From assembly GCA_023442905.1 (NCBI GenBank), contig JAEZWY010000225.1, positions 1 to 5,391 of the forward strand: a DNA stretch of 5,391 nucleotides, written 5' to 3'. The notes beneath the pieces were generated by a model that was not told where the DNA came from, did not search any database, and worked only from the letters and a program-made list of their open reading frames with translations. This stretch comes from Bacillota bacterium (GTDB lineage: Bacteria > Bacillota > Bacilli > Lactobacillales > Aerococcaceae). This document shows positions 1 through 5,391 of the stretch, in pieces. The position numbers and the translations under genes are program-made. The first letter of the stretch is position 1, and each line of letters opens with the position of its first letter.

Positions 1-447
1 TACAAGTTCCTGAACGTTATCTTTTAAAATAGCATCGATATCAGACGAGTACCCCATCAATTGACGGTGGTCTTTATATTCATCTACGTCTAACAACTTC
101 CGCTTACCATCAGGAAAAATCTTGATATCTAAATCATAATCGATATACTTCAAGGCTTCATCATCCAATACGTAAGGGGATGCTAAATTACAATAATAAG
201 ATACGCCGTTCGGACGAATCATTGTAATAATATTGAACCAATAGTGTTTATGAAAATATAGTAGGGCGGGTTCTCTAGTCACCCATCGTCTACCGTCAAA
301 ATCAACAACCAAGGTATGATCATTGCAGGCAATGATACTTTGATCACTTGTTTTTAAAACCATAGAATCTCGCCAAGTGCGATGTAAAGAACCATCGTGC
401 TTGTAGCTTTTGACTGTGATGAATTCACCTTCTTTAGGGTTTTTCAT
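1..447 (-). CDS. ntdP: Nucleoside tri-/diphosphate phosphatase NtdP (DUF402), N-terminal 149 codons, cut by window edge
   Basis: This frame is open from an ATG at 447 down to base 1. It encodes MKNPKEGEFITVKSYKHDGS at the N-terminus, followed by the DGRRWVTREPA segment (residues 51-61), YWFNIITMIRPNG (69-81), YYCNLASPY (84-92) and an acidic stretch running through DDE (95-97), YDLDIKIFPDGK (104-115) and DVDEY (120-124). I recognise this as the DUF402 family represented by B. subtilis YgaC and the staphylococcal Ntdp protein. These are cytoplasmic, metal-dependent enzymes that hydrolyse nucleoside tri- and diphosphates. The acidic cluster is the likely metal site. The family is usually about 175 residues, so roughly 25-30 C-terminal residues lie beyond the left edge. 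A GTG lies directly upstream at 448-450 and could be the start instead, but ATG gives the usual N-terminus. The ribosome binding site is weak (AGAAAGTAGG, 7-10 nt upstream). The gene is divergent from the membrane protein gene at 638. No frameshift is seen. Confidence 0.93.
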   Translation of the reverse strand, partial: MKNPKEGEFITVKSYKHDGSLHRTWRDSMVLKTSDQSIIACNDHTLVVDFDGRRWVTREPALLYFHKHYWFNIITMIRPNGVSYYCNLASPYVLDDEALKYIDYDLDIKIFPDGKRKLLDVDEYKDHRQLMGYSSDIDAILKDNVQELV

Positions 448-466
448 CACTAAACCTACTTTCTAC

Positions 467-478
467 ACCTAGCTAGGT
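467..478. promoter_or_regulatory. 12-bp perfect palindrome in the ntdP leader, possible operator
   Basis: ACCTAGCTAGGT is its own reverse complement. It lies between the predicted ntdP transcription start and the start codon. The symmetry can be extended outward as TACA...TGTA if one extra T on the right side is allowed. The uninterrupted centre suits a dimeric DNA-binding protein better than an RNA hairpin. I do not recognise the motif as belonging to a named regulator, and one short palindrome in AT-rich DNA can arise by chance. Confidence 0.3.
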
Positions 479-491
479 TGTAACATAAAAT

Positions 492-500
492 ATTATAGCA
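492..500 (-). promoter_or_regulatory. Extended -10 promoter for ntdP
   Basis: Read on the minus strand this is TGCTATAAT: a perfect TATAAT hexamer preceded by the TGn extension. It lies about 45 nt upstream of the ntdP start. The position where a -35 box would fall (about 515-520) matches TTGACA poorly, which is usual for extended -10 promoters. The expected transcription start is near 485, giving a leader of about 38 nt that contains the palindrome at 467-478. Confidence 0.6.
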
Positions 501-516
501 TAATGAAAAATGAAAA

Positions 517-535
517 AGTAGGCTAATTGCCTACT
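517..535 (-). terminator. Small hairpin in the divergent promoter region, terminator-like on the minus strand
   Basis: AGTAGGC (517-523) and GCCTACT (529-535) form a perfect 7-bp stem with a 5-nt loop. On the minus strand it is followed by TTTTTCATTTTTC, so it resembles an intrinsic terminator. On the plus strand no T-run follows. It sits upstream of the ntdP -10, where it could block leftward or antisense transcripts coming from the membrane protein gene from entering ntdP. It could equally be a protein-binding site overlapping the -35 region. Confidence 0.4.
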
Positions 536-545
536 AGAATATTCT
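536..545. promoter_or_regulatory. 10-bp palindrome AGAATATTCT
   Basis: This perfect palindrome abuts the hairpin at 517-535 and lies upstream of both divergent promoters. It may be an operator, but AT-rich palindromes of this size are common by chance and no regulator is recognised. Confidence 0.2.
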
Positions 546-567
546 TAAAAAAACCTAAAAGATTTCA

Positions 568-596
568 TTCAGTTTAGCTTCATTTTGTTATATGAT
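568..596 (+). promoter_or_regulatory. Candidate sigma-A promoter for the membrane protein gene
   Basis: TATGAT (591-596) matches the -10 consensus at five of six positions. A weak -35 match, TTCAGT (568-573), lies 17 bp upstream. Transcription would start near 603, about 35 nt before the ATG at 638. A strong ribosome binding site, AAAGGAG at 624-630, sits 7 nt before that ATG. Confidence 0.45.
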
Positions 597-637
597 AGAA
601 TAAACAATGGGAAAAGTTTGTATAAAGGAGCTCAAGC

Positions 638-1891
638 ATGAATAGAAAATCAAATAGAAACCAAATGATTTTGACGGCAGTCTTTATTGTCATTTCATTG
701 GTATTAGTGGGAGGTAGCTATTTTGTTTATCGCTCACGCCAACAAAATATGTTAGCGGACCAGGCAAGTACATTTTCATCAATGTCTGTAGACATGAATC
801 AAACAGCACCAAGTACACCAGCAGAATATGATCCAGAAGAAATGGTGAAAGCTTTTGCAGACAATCGTGGTGAAACAACAGCATTACATTATTTATATTA
901 TCTACAAAGTGTTGAACAAGTACCGACTATCTCTATTGCTCGTACACAAGCAGATCAAGAGGCTTGGACAACGACTGTATCAGATTGTTTGAAGAAAATT
1001 GAATTTGAAGAAACAGCGGTTAATTCAATTGACTGGGCAGATATGACAAGTGCAGATGCCGTAGAACAGTATTCAGGTAGTTTAACTGAAGCGAATCCAC
1101 AATTAGTGATTATTCCAACTTTTGTAGAGGAAGATTATGAAGCTGGTATCTCTGAAGAAGATCATTCAGCTAATATTGAAGAATTATTCAACACGATTCG
1201 TATGGATTTACCTTCAGCACTAATTGTATTTGCACAATATCCAGCATCTAGTCAAGAAATGGCTGAGGATGAAGACTTTGTGACATACAATGATAATACC
1301 TTAACTGCAATGCAAGATGCAGGCTACAATGTTTATGATATCAACACAGCTTATAGCGAAGCACGAGATAAATCAGAAAATCTAAACCTTGAAAATAGTT
1401 TTACAGACGAAGGGTTCTCAGAAGATGCTAGCCAATTAATGGCCAATACATTGATGGCGCAAATTGAAGATACACAAATCAATGCAACTGATGGATATGA
1501 TGGGAAAAATGAAGATGTAAAAGCAATGCAAGCAGAACTTGATGCGCAAGCAGAATCTGAATCTATTGCAGCAGAAGAAGCGGCAGCAGCTGAAGCAGAG
1601 GCTGAATCTATTGCAGCAGAAGAACAAGCTTCAATTGACGCTGAAAATGCAGCTATTGCAGAATCAGAATCCATTGCAGCAGAAGAAGCGGCAGCAGCTG
1701 AAGCAGCATCAATTTCAGAATCTATTGCAGCAGAAGAAGCGGCGGCTAACGATTACTACTATTCTGAATCAGAATCTGAGTATGAATGGTCTGCGCCAGC
1801 AGAAGAATCATCTTCAAGTGAATCAGTTGATTCGCCATCAGAAAGCGTCATAGATGACGAATCATCAGAAGCGTCAACATTTTCTGAATAG
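638..1891 (+). CDS. Membrane-anchored SGNH hydrolase-like protein with eroded catalytic blocks and Ala/Glu/Ser repeat tail
   Basis: The protein has 417 residues. A basic N-terminus (RKSNRNQ) and one hydrophobic helix at about 10-30 predict a membrane anchor with the rest outside. There is no lipobox Cys and no LPXTG. Residues about 70-278 follow the SGNH/GDSL hydrolase layout: a strand plus block I region at 97-103, a buried strand PQLVIIPTF (154-162) leading to block III, a helix and strand at 177-200, the NVYDINTAY segment (231-239), and a C-terminal helix after TDEGF (256-260). The catalytic signatures are not intact: block I reads IARTQ where GDS is expected, block III reads VEEDY where GxND is expected, and the block V DxxH is replaced by ENSFTDEGF with no His. 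Residues 291-370 are a repetitive Ala/Glu/Ser stretch predicted to be helical. The last 45 residues are acidic, Ser-rich and contain a YYY cluster. The ATG is supported by AAAGGAG 7 nt upstream. The substrate or partner is unknown. A cell-wall or surface-polysaccharide role is inference from its location and fold. It could instead be a structural stalk or adhesin-like protein. Confidence 0.8.
   Translation: MNRKSNRNQMILTAVFIVISLVLVGGSYFVYRSRQQNMLADQASTFSSMSVDMNQTAPSTPAEYDPEEMVKAFADNRGETTALHYLYYLQSVEQVPTISIARTQADQEAWTTTVSDCLKKIEFEETAVNSIDWADMTSADAVEQYSGSLTEANPQLVIIPTFVEEDYEAGISEEDHSANIEELFNTIRMDLPSALIVFAQYPASSQEMAEDEDFVTYNDNTLTAMQDAGYNVYDINTAYSEARDKSENLNLENSFTDEGFSEDASQLMANTLMAQIEDTQINATDGYDGKNEDVKAMQAELDAQAESESIAAEEAAAAEAEAESIAAEEQASIDAENAAIAESESIAAEEAAAAEAASISESIAAEEAAANDYYYSESESEYEWSAPAEESSSSESVDSPSESVIDDESSEASTFSE
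1559..1743 (+). repeat. Imperfect DNA repeats encoding ESIAAEEAAAAEA units
   Basis: A 39-bp unit beginning GAATCTATTGCAGCAGAAGA occurs at 1559-1597 and again at 1667-1705 with a single base difference. Shorter copies lie at 1604-1624 (21 bp identical) and 1718-1743 (26 bp identical). The units encode ESIAAEE(AAAAEA) and are joined by other Ala/Glu/Ser codons. The spacing between copy starts is 45, 63 and 51 bp, all multiples of three, so gain or loss of a unit keeps the frame. Near identity at DNA level, including the same Ala and Glu codons, points to recent duplication within the gene rather than amino acid composition alone. Confidence 0.85.
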
Positions 1892-1911
1892 TTTTTACGT
1901 ATAAGTTTAAC

Positions 1912-2007
1912 AAAACACCTTAAAAGGAACCGATATTCAACAAATTATCCAATATATGGATTATCTTGTAGTGAATAATAGGGAATTCACCTTTTAAGGT
2001 GTTTTTT
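1912..2007 (+). terminator. Long rod hairpin with T-run behind the membrane protein gene
   Basis: A perfect 16-bp inverted repeat pairs AAAACACCTTAAAAGG (1912-1927) with CCTTTTAAGGTGTTTT (1990-2005) and runs into a six-T tract (2002-2007). It starts 20 nt after the stop codon of the membrane protein gene. The 62-nt interior can also pair: TATTCAACAA (1934-1943) with TTGT (1966-1969) and TGAATA (1972-1977), then ATCCA (1947-1951) with TGGAT (1957-1961) around an ATATA loop. The simplest reading is an intrinsic terminator with an extended stem. Because it also precedes the pullulanase gene, it could act as an attenuator or be a small repeat element. The minus-strand transcript would also form a stem ending in TTTT. 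Confidence 0.7.
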
Positions 2008-2008
2008 G

Positions 2009-2023
2009 TAGTCTTTTAGACTA
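2009..2023. other. Short hairpin TAGTCT-TTT-AGACTA
   Basis: A 6-bp perfect stem with a 3-nt loop lies directly after the long terminator hairpin. No T-run follows it on either strand, so it is not itself a terminator. It may overlap the pullulanase promoter, since a possible -10 TAAAAT lies at 2032-2037. Its role is unknown and it may be chance. Confidence 0.25.
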
Positions 2024-2095
2024 AAAATCGATAAAATAAAAGTGATAAACTTAATGTAGATGAATCATTTTTCGATTTGAAGAAAAGAGGCAATT

Positions 2096-4084
2096 ATGGC
2101 AAAAGATATTGCAACTATCCAAGAGATTTTTGATTTAATTGAAACAGCTGATCCAGAATTAATTAGTCTGCGAATGCGCGAAACAATGGAGTCTGAGGAT
2201 TTTGATAAGGCCTATTATTATGACGGATTTCTCGGTTGTGCATATTCAAAAACGAGCACACTCCTACGTATTTGGACGCCGACAGCTATTGATGTTGAAT
2301 TGCTCTTATATGCATCAGACACATCGGATGAATATGAGGCAGTCCAGATGACGGAAGAACCTGATACGGGTACCTATGCAGTTCGTTTGGAAGGTGACTA
2401 TAAGAATACGCCGTATATGTATCGTATCTTCTTCCCTAATTCAACTGTTGAGATTACACAAGATCCATATTCACAAGCTGTAACCGTCAATGGTGCTCGG
2501 TCTGTAATTGTTGATTTGGAAGAGGGTTATCCTGAAAACTGGGAAAATGACAAGCGCCCACCCTTTGCTAATGCAAGTGATGCCATTATTTATGAAGCTA
2601 GTGTCCGTGACTTAACCTCTAATATCAATTCAGGTGTAGTGAAAGAAAAACGCGGGAAATTTGCTGGTCTTAGTCAAAGAGGTACGAAAACGGCCAATAA
2701 TTTTGCAACGGGTTTAGATTATATTGCTGACTTAGGAATTACCCATTTACAATTAATGCCAATGGCAGATTTTGTGACTGTGGATGAATTATCTGACCGC
2801 CCTGATAATTATAACTGGGGCTATGATCCTATGCATTACAATGTGCCGGAAGGTTCATATTCTATGTCACCTAGAGATCCTATTGCTAGGTTAAAAGAAA
2901 TGCGCGAAATGGTGCAAGCCCTACATGAAAAAGGGATTCGTGTAGTAATGGACGTTGTCTATAATCATGTCTACGAACATGAACGTCATCCCCTGGGTTT
3001 AACTGTGCCATACTATTATTTCCGTTATAACAAGAACGGTGACTTATCAAATGGTTCTGGCGTTGGGAATGAGACAGATTCGACGCGGTTAATGTTTCGT
3101 CGTTACATGATTGAATCGATTACCTATTGGGCTGAGGAATTCCATATTGATGGTTTCCGCTTTGACTTGATGGGGCTACATGACATTGAAACGTTAAATC
3201 TTATTCGCGAAGCTTTGGATAAGATTGATCCCTCTATCTTGATGTATGGGGAAGGGTGGGATTTAGAAACCCTTTTGTCATCAGATAAAAAAGCTATCCT
3301 TCGAAACGCTTATAAGACTCCGCGCATTTCATACTTTAACGACCAACTGCGTGATGCATTGCGTGGGTCTGATTACGGAGATGCCACGGATCCTGGTTTT
3401 ATTACCGGAAAATTTATGACTGAACAAGCTGTTCTTGCTTCCTACTTGGGTGGAGGAAATTTGTCAAAACGTGATGCGAATGTAACCCAAACCCAACAAT
3501 TGATCCAATATATTGAAGTGCATGATAACTATACTTTACGAGATAAAATTGCTTTATCCCACGGGGAAGAACCAGTCAGACTGCGTAAAAGGCGACAACT
3601 ATTAGGGAATTCGATTATCGCCTTGTCAGCCGGTATTCCGTTCTTCCATTCTGGTCAAGAATTCTTCCGGACCAAGCATGGGGTAAGAGATTCCTATAAC
3701 TCAGGGGACGAAATCAACTGCATAGACTGGGATTTAATGGCTGCAAACTATGATTCAGTCAACTACTTTAAAGGTTTGTTGGCATTACGGAAGAAATACC
3801 CATTCTTTACAGAGAAAAACCAGCAAACATTTTTTGAAAATGTGACCGTGATTAAGTCAGACTACCAAATCATAGGTGTGCATTACCATGGTATAGGACA
3901 TGAGTTAGTAGTGATTTTTAACGGCCAATTGAATGATGTCTCTGTATGGATTCCTGAAGGTAGCTGGCGTCCGATAGCCCGAGATAATCAAATGGTTGAT
4001 GAGGATTTTGTCGACTTAGAAAAAGGTAATGCAAATGTTAAGGTGCCAATACTGTCGACATTAATTTTAGAACGGGTAGAGTAA
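2096..4084 (+). CDS. pulA: Type I pullulanase (GH13 alpha-glucan debranching enzyme)
   Basis: This 662-residue cytoplasmic enzyme hydrolyses alpha-1,6 branch points in pullulan, limit dextrins and glycogen-type glucans, feeding maltodextrin breakdown. No signal peptide or membrane helix is present. Residues about 40-135 form a CBM48/early-set-like beta domain (LLRIWTPTA at 56-64, YMYRIFFPN at 107-115). The GH13 barrel follows. The pullulanase signature YNWGYDP is at 239-245 and region I DVVYNH at 286-291. Region II GFRFD supplies the nucleophile D357, region III YGEGWD the acid/base E386, and region IV EVHDN the transition-state Asp D477. A C-terminal beta domain spans about 575-662. Length is somewhat below B. 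subtilis AmyX (about 718), with no CBM41 or surface-anchoring modules. The ATG has AAAAGAGG 5 nt upstream. The gene stands alone: the long hairpin at 1912-2007 separates it from the preceding gene, and no glycogen or maltose genes lie beside it here. No clear cre site was found in the leader. Confidence 0.96.
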   Translation: MAKDIATIQEIFDLIETADPELISLRMRETMESEDFDKAYYYDGFLGCAYSKTSTLLRIWTPTAIDVELLLYASDTSDEYEAVQMTEEPDTGTYAVRLEGDYKNTPYMYRIFFPNSTVEITQDPYSQAVTVNGARSVIVDLEEGYPENWENDKRPPFANASDAIIYEASVRDLTSNINSGVVKEKRGKFAGLSQRGTKTANNFATGLDYIADLGITHLQLMPMADFVTVDELSDRPDNYNWGYDPMHYNVPEGSYSMSPRDPIARLKEMREMVQALHEKGIRVVMDVVYNHVYEHERHPLGLTVPYYYFRYNKNGDLSNGSGVGNETDSTRLMFRRYMIESITYWAEEFHIDGFRFDLMGLHDIETLNLIREALDKIDPSILMYGEGWDLETLLSSDKKAILRNAYKTPRISYFNDQLRDALRGSDYGDATDPGFITGKFMTEQAVLASYLGGGNLSKRDANVTQTQQLIQYIEVHDNYTLRDKIALSHGEEPVRLRKRRQLLGNSIIALSAGIPFFHSGQEFFRTKHGVRDSYNSGDEINCIDWDLMAANYDSVNYFKGLLALRKKYPFFTEKNQQTFFENVTVIKSDYQIIGVHYHGIGHELVVIFNGQLNDVSVWIPEGSWRPIARDNQMVDEDFVDLEKGNANVKVPILSTLILERVE

Positions 4085-4144
4085 AGCGAGTTCTGTGTAA
4101 TTGAAATGCTTATTATTATTGAATAAAATTTGGATAATTAAACA

Positions 4145-4192
4145 TATCAAAAAGGAGGTAAAGACGTTTTGTCTCGACCTCCCTTTTTGATA
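4145..4192. terminator. Bidirectional intrinsic terminator between convergent genes
   Basis: TATCAAAAAGGAGGT (4145-4159) pairs with ACCTCCCTTTTTGATA (4177-4192), with one extra C on the right arm. Within the loop, AGAC (4162-4165) pairs with GTCT (4171-4174) around GTTTT. Five T's follow the GC-rich part of the stem on both strands. It lies 60 nt past the pullulanase stop and 35 nt past the exporter stop, so it can terminate both converging transcripts. Confidence 0.88.
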
Positions 4193-4227
4193 AGTATAGG
4201 CATTGTAAATATTGAGATGCACACGAC

Positions 4228-5322
4228 TTAACTTTCAATACCTTCCAGTGAATCTGCCTGATAGTCATCTTCATCATGGTGAATTCTATAAGAACGAATT
4301 AAGGTATTTAATTTAATTAAAGATTCCTCGTAGGATACTAATTGACCTGTGATTAACATTAAGGCATTTGAACGTTCGAATTCCTCTGGGGTAGCTGTTT
4401 GTTTGATAGCAGCATACTCAAAGATAGAGTCCATTAAATCTTGACGATAAACTTGAGTGGGTTGGAAGAAATTCACTTCTAAAGGTGAAATCCGACCATC
4501 AAATTTCAAGAATATTTGTTCATGGGCTGAACATAAAGTCTCAATTCGTTCACGGATTTGCATTCGTAGCTCATCTGGTAATTGGAACATCACATTTGTA
4601 TGGGTATGTAGAACAGATAACAGGGCTAAAGCTTCTTCTAATGAAACTATTAGCGCTCGGAAAACAACGAGTTTTCTTTTTAACATAGGTAGTTTTCGTT
4701 TAGACCAAACGTTCTCATCTTTTAACAATGCATATAGACTGTGCGCTTGTTTAATACGATTCTCAGCCCAAGATATATCTGAAGTAAGGGTAGAGTACTC
4801 ACCATTTTTTCGAAGTATCGCCCTTAAGCGTACTAAGATTTCACTAGAGGTCTTATTTACCTCTTCATATAAGATGGCATCGTATTTTGGTGGCAAAACA
4901 AATACATTGACCAGTAGAGAAACAGTCACACCGAGTAAGGATTCAACGACACGCGCGATAGCAGAGGTAATGATCATATCTTGGTCACGTAACATAATTA
5001 CTACAAGCGTGATTGTCGCTAATGTAATTACGTTAGCCATATTTAGGGCACGTAAAATACCGATAAATATCGTTACGGTTACCCCAATAATAATAGGGGA
5101 ACTTCCGAAGAAATAGACCATGATTACAGCAACGATACCTCCAAGTATAGCCCCCATAACCCGGTTGAAGAAGGTATCGATAGACCCTCTAACTGTTTGT
5201 TGCAAACCGATGATGGCAGTAAAGGCTGGGATGACAGGTTCAACAAAGGGTAACCAATCAGCAAGTAATATGCTGAGCATTACCCCAAGGCCTGTCTTAA
5301 ACATCCTTGCACCAAGTTTCAT
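4228..5322 (-). CDS. Aromatic acid exporter family / FUSC-type membrane protein (YqjA-like)
   Basis: The protein has 364 residues. The N-terminal half is hydrophobic with helices at about 10-40 (split by a Pro-rich turn), 55-73, 75-91, 96-112 and 117-142. It includes the family-typical re-entrant feature QQTVRGSIDTFFNRVMGAILGG at 41-62 (R54, G57, G61). After VLPPKYD (142-148) comes a soluble, charged, helical domain of about 215 residues with coiled-coil character. This is the architecture of ArAE_1 plus its C-terminal domain, as in B. subtilis YqjA. By family it sits in the cytoplasmic membrane and is presumed to export aromatic acids or related compounds, but the substrate has not been shown for most members. 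The acidic C-terminus (HHDEDDYQADSLEGIES) is cytoplasmic. The start at 5322 has AAAGGA at 5334-5339. An ATG at 5327-5329 is out of frame and stops after three codons, overlapping the true start. The gene is convergent with pulA and shares its terminator. It appears to be monocistronic. Confidence 0.9.
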   Translation of the reverse strand: MKLGARMFKTGLGVMLSILLADWLPFVEPVIPAFTAIIGLQQTVRGSIDTFFNRVMGAILGGIVAVIMVYFFGSSPIIIGVTVTIFIGILRALNMANVITLATITLVVIMLRDQDMIITSAIARVVESLLGVTVSLLVNVFVLPPKYDAILYEEVNKTSSEILVRLRAILRKNGEYSTLTSDISWAENRIKQAHSLYALLKDENVWSKRKLPMLKRKLVVFRALIVSLEEALALLSVLHTHTNVMFQLPDELRMQIRERIETLCSAHEQIFLKFDGRISPLEVNFFQPTQVYRQDLMDSIFEYAAIKQTATPEEFERSNALMLITGQLVSYEESLIKLNTLIRSYRIHHDEDDYQADSLEGIES

Positions 5323-5351
5323 TTTTCATTCAATCCTTTTTAATGTTCTTC

Positions 5352-5380
5352 ATCATATATAGTAACTCTTCAGCTATTCA
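5352..5380 (-). promoter_or_regulatory. Candidate promoter for the exporter gene
   Basis: On the minus strand TATGAT (5352-5357) is a five-of-six -10 match, with a weak -35 candidate TGAATA (5375-5380) 17 bp upstream. Transcription would begin near 5345, giving a leader of about 20-25 nt. The surrounding DNA is AT-rich, so alternatives such as the overlapping TATATA are possible. Confidence 0.35.
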
Positions 5381-5391
5381 TATTACTAGTC

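Noticed and set aside
1351..1674. Minus-strand open frame encoding a Ser/Ala-rich 107-residue peptide
   Set aside because: It is the antisense of the repetitive Ala/Glu/Ser coding region; low-complexity codons avoid stops on the other strand. No ribosome binding site or recognisable domain.
1539..1853. Plus-strand open frame rich in Gln, Leu and Lys overlapping the surface protein tail
   Set aside because: It is the shifted reading of the GCAGAAGAA-type repeats; composition follows from the repeat and no start context supports translation.
1912..2005. Mobile element (MITE) with 16-bp terminal inverted repeats
   Set aside because: No target-site duplication is visible and the position right after a stop codon with a T-run fits a terminator better; kept only as an alternative.
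2025..2078. Distant 7-bp inverted repeat AAATCGA / TCGATTT in the pulA leader, considered as a cre or other operator
   Set aside because: The arms are about 40 bp apart and neither half fits the cre consensus; consistent with chance in AT-rich DNA.
4149..4170. AAAGGAGGT resembling a strong ribosome binding site followed by a possible TTG start
   Set aside because: The sequence is the left arm of the bidirectional terminator, and no sustained plus-strand frame follows.
4457..5116. 219-codon plus-strand open frame opposite the exporter gene
   Set aside because: It lies wholly antisense to a well-recognised membrane protein and shows no family resemblance.

Overview
The window reads as a chromosomal segment of a low-GC Gram-positive (Firmicutes), most likely a member of Lactobacillales. 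The grounds are AT-rich DNA, AAAGGAG-type ribosome binding sites, TATAAT-like promoters, and proteins of Bacilli-type families (NtdP/DUF402, AmyX-type type I pullulanase, YqjA-type aromatic acid exporter). An Aerococcaceae- or Carnobacteriaceae-like host is a guess that the sequence alone cannot settle.

Layout, left to right. (1) 1-447, minus strand: the N-terminal 149 codons of a nucleoside tri-/diphosphate phosphatase (NtdP), cut by the window edge. (2) 448-637: a divergent promoter region with a good extended -10 for ntdP, a weaker promoter for the rightward gene, two perfect short palindromes and a small hairpin. (3) 638-1891, plus strand: a single-pass membrane protein whose outer domain looks like an SGNH hydrolase with its catalytic blocks eroded, followed by an Ala/Glu/Ser low-complexity tail encoded by DNA repeats. 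(4) 1912-2007: an unusually long rod-like hairpin ending in a T-run, probably the terminator of that gene. (5) 2096-4084, plus strand: a complete cytoplasmic type I pullulanase with all catalytic residues. (6) 4145-4192: a bidirectional terminator between convergent genes. (7) 4228-5322, minus strand: an aromatic acid exporter/FUSC-family membrane protein, with its probable promoter at the right edge.

Each gene appears to be its own transcription unit; there is no evident operon or shared pathway. NtdP and pullulanase are housekeeping and alpha-glucan metabolism, and the exporter is a stand-alone membrane protein. The most unusual item is the predicted surface pseudo-SGNH protein with its repeat-built tail. 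The second is the 94-nt rod hairpin behind it. I see no mobile element, CRISPR array, tRNA or rRNA, and no clear sign of an undescribed multi-gene system.
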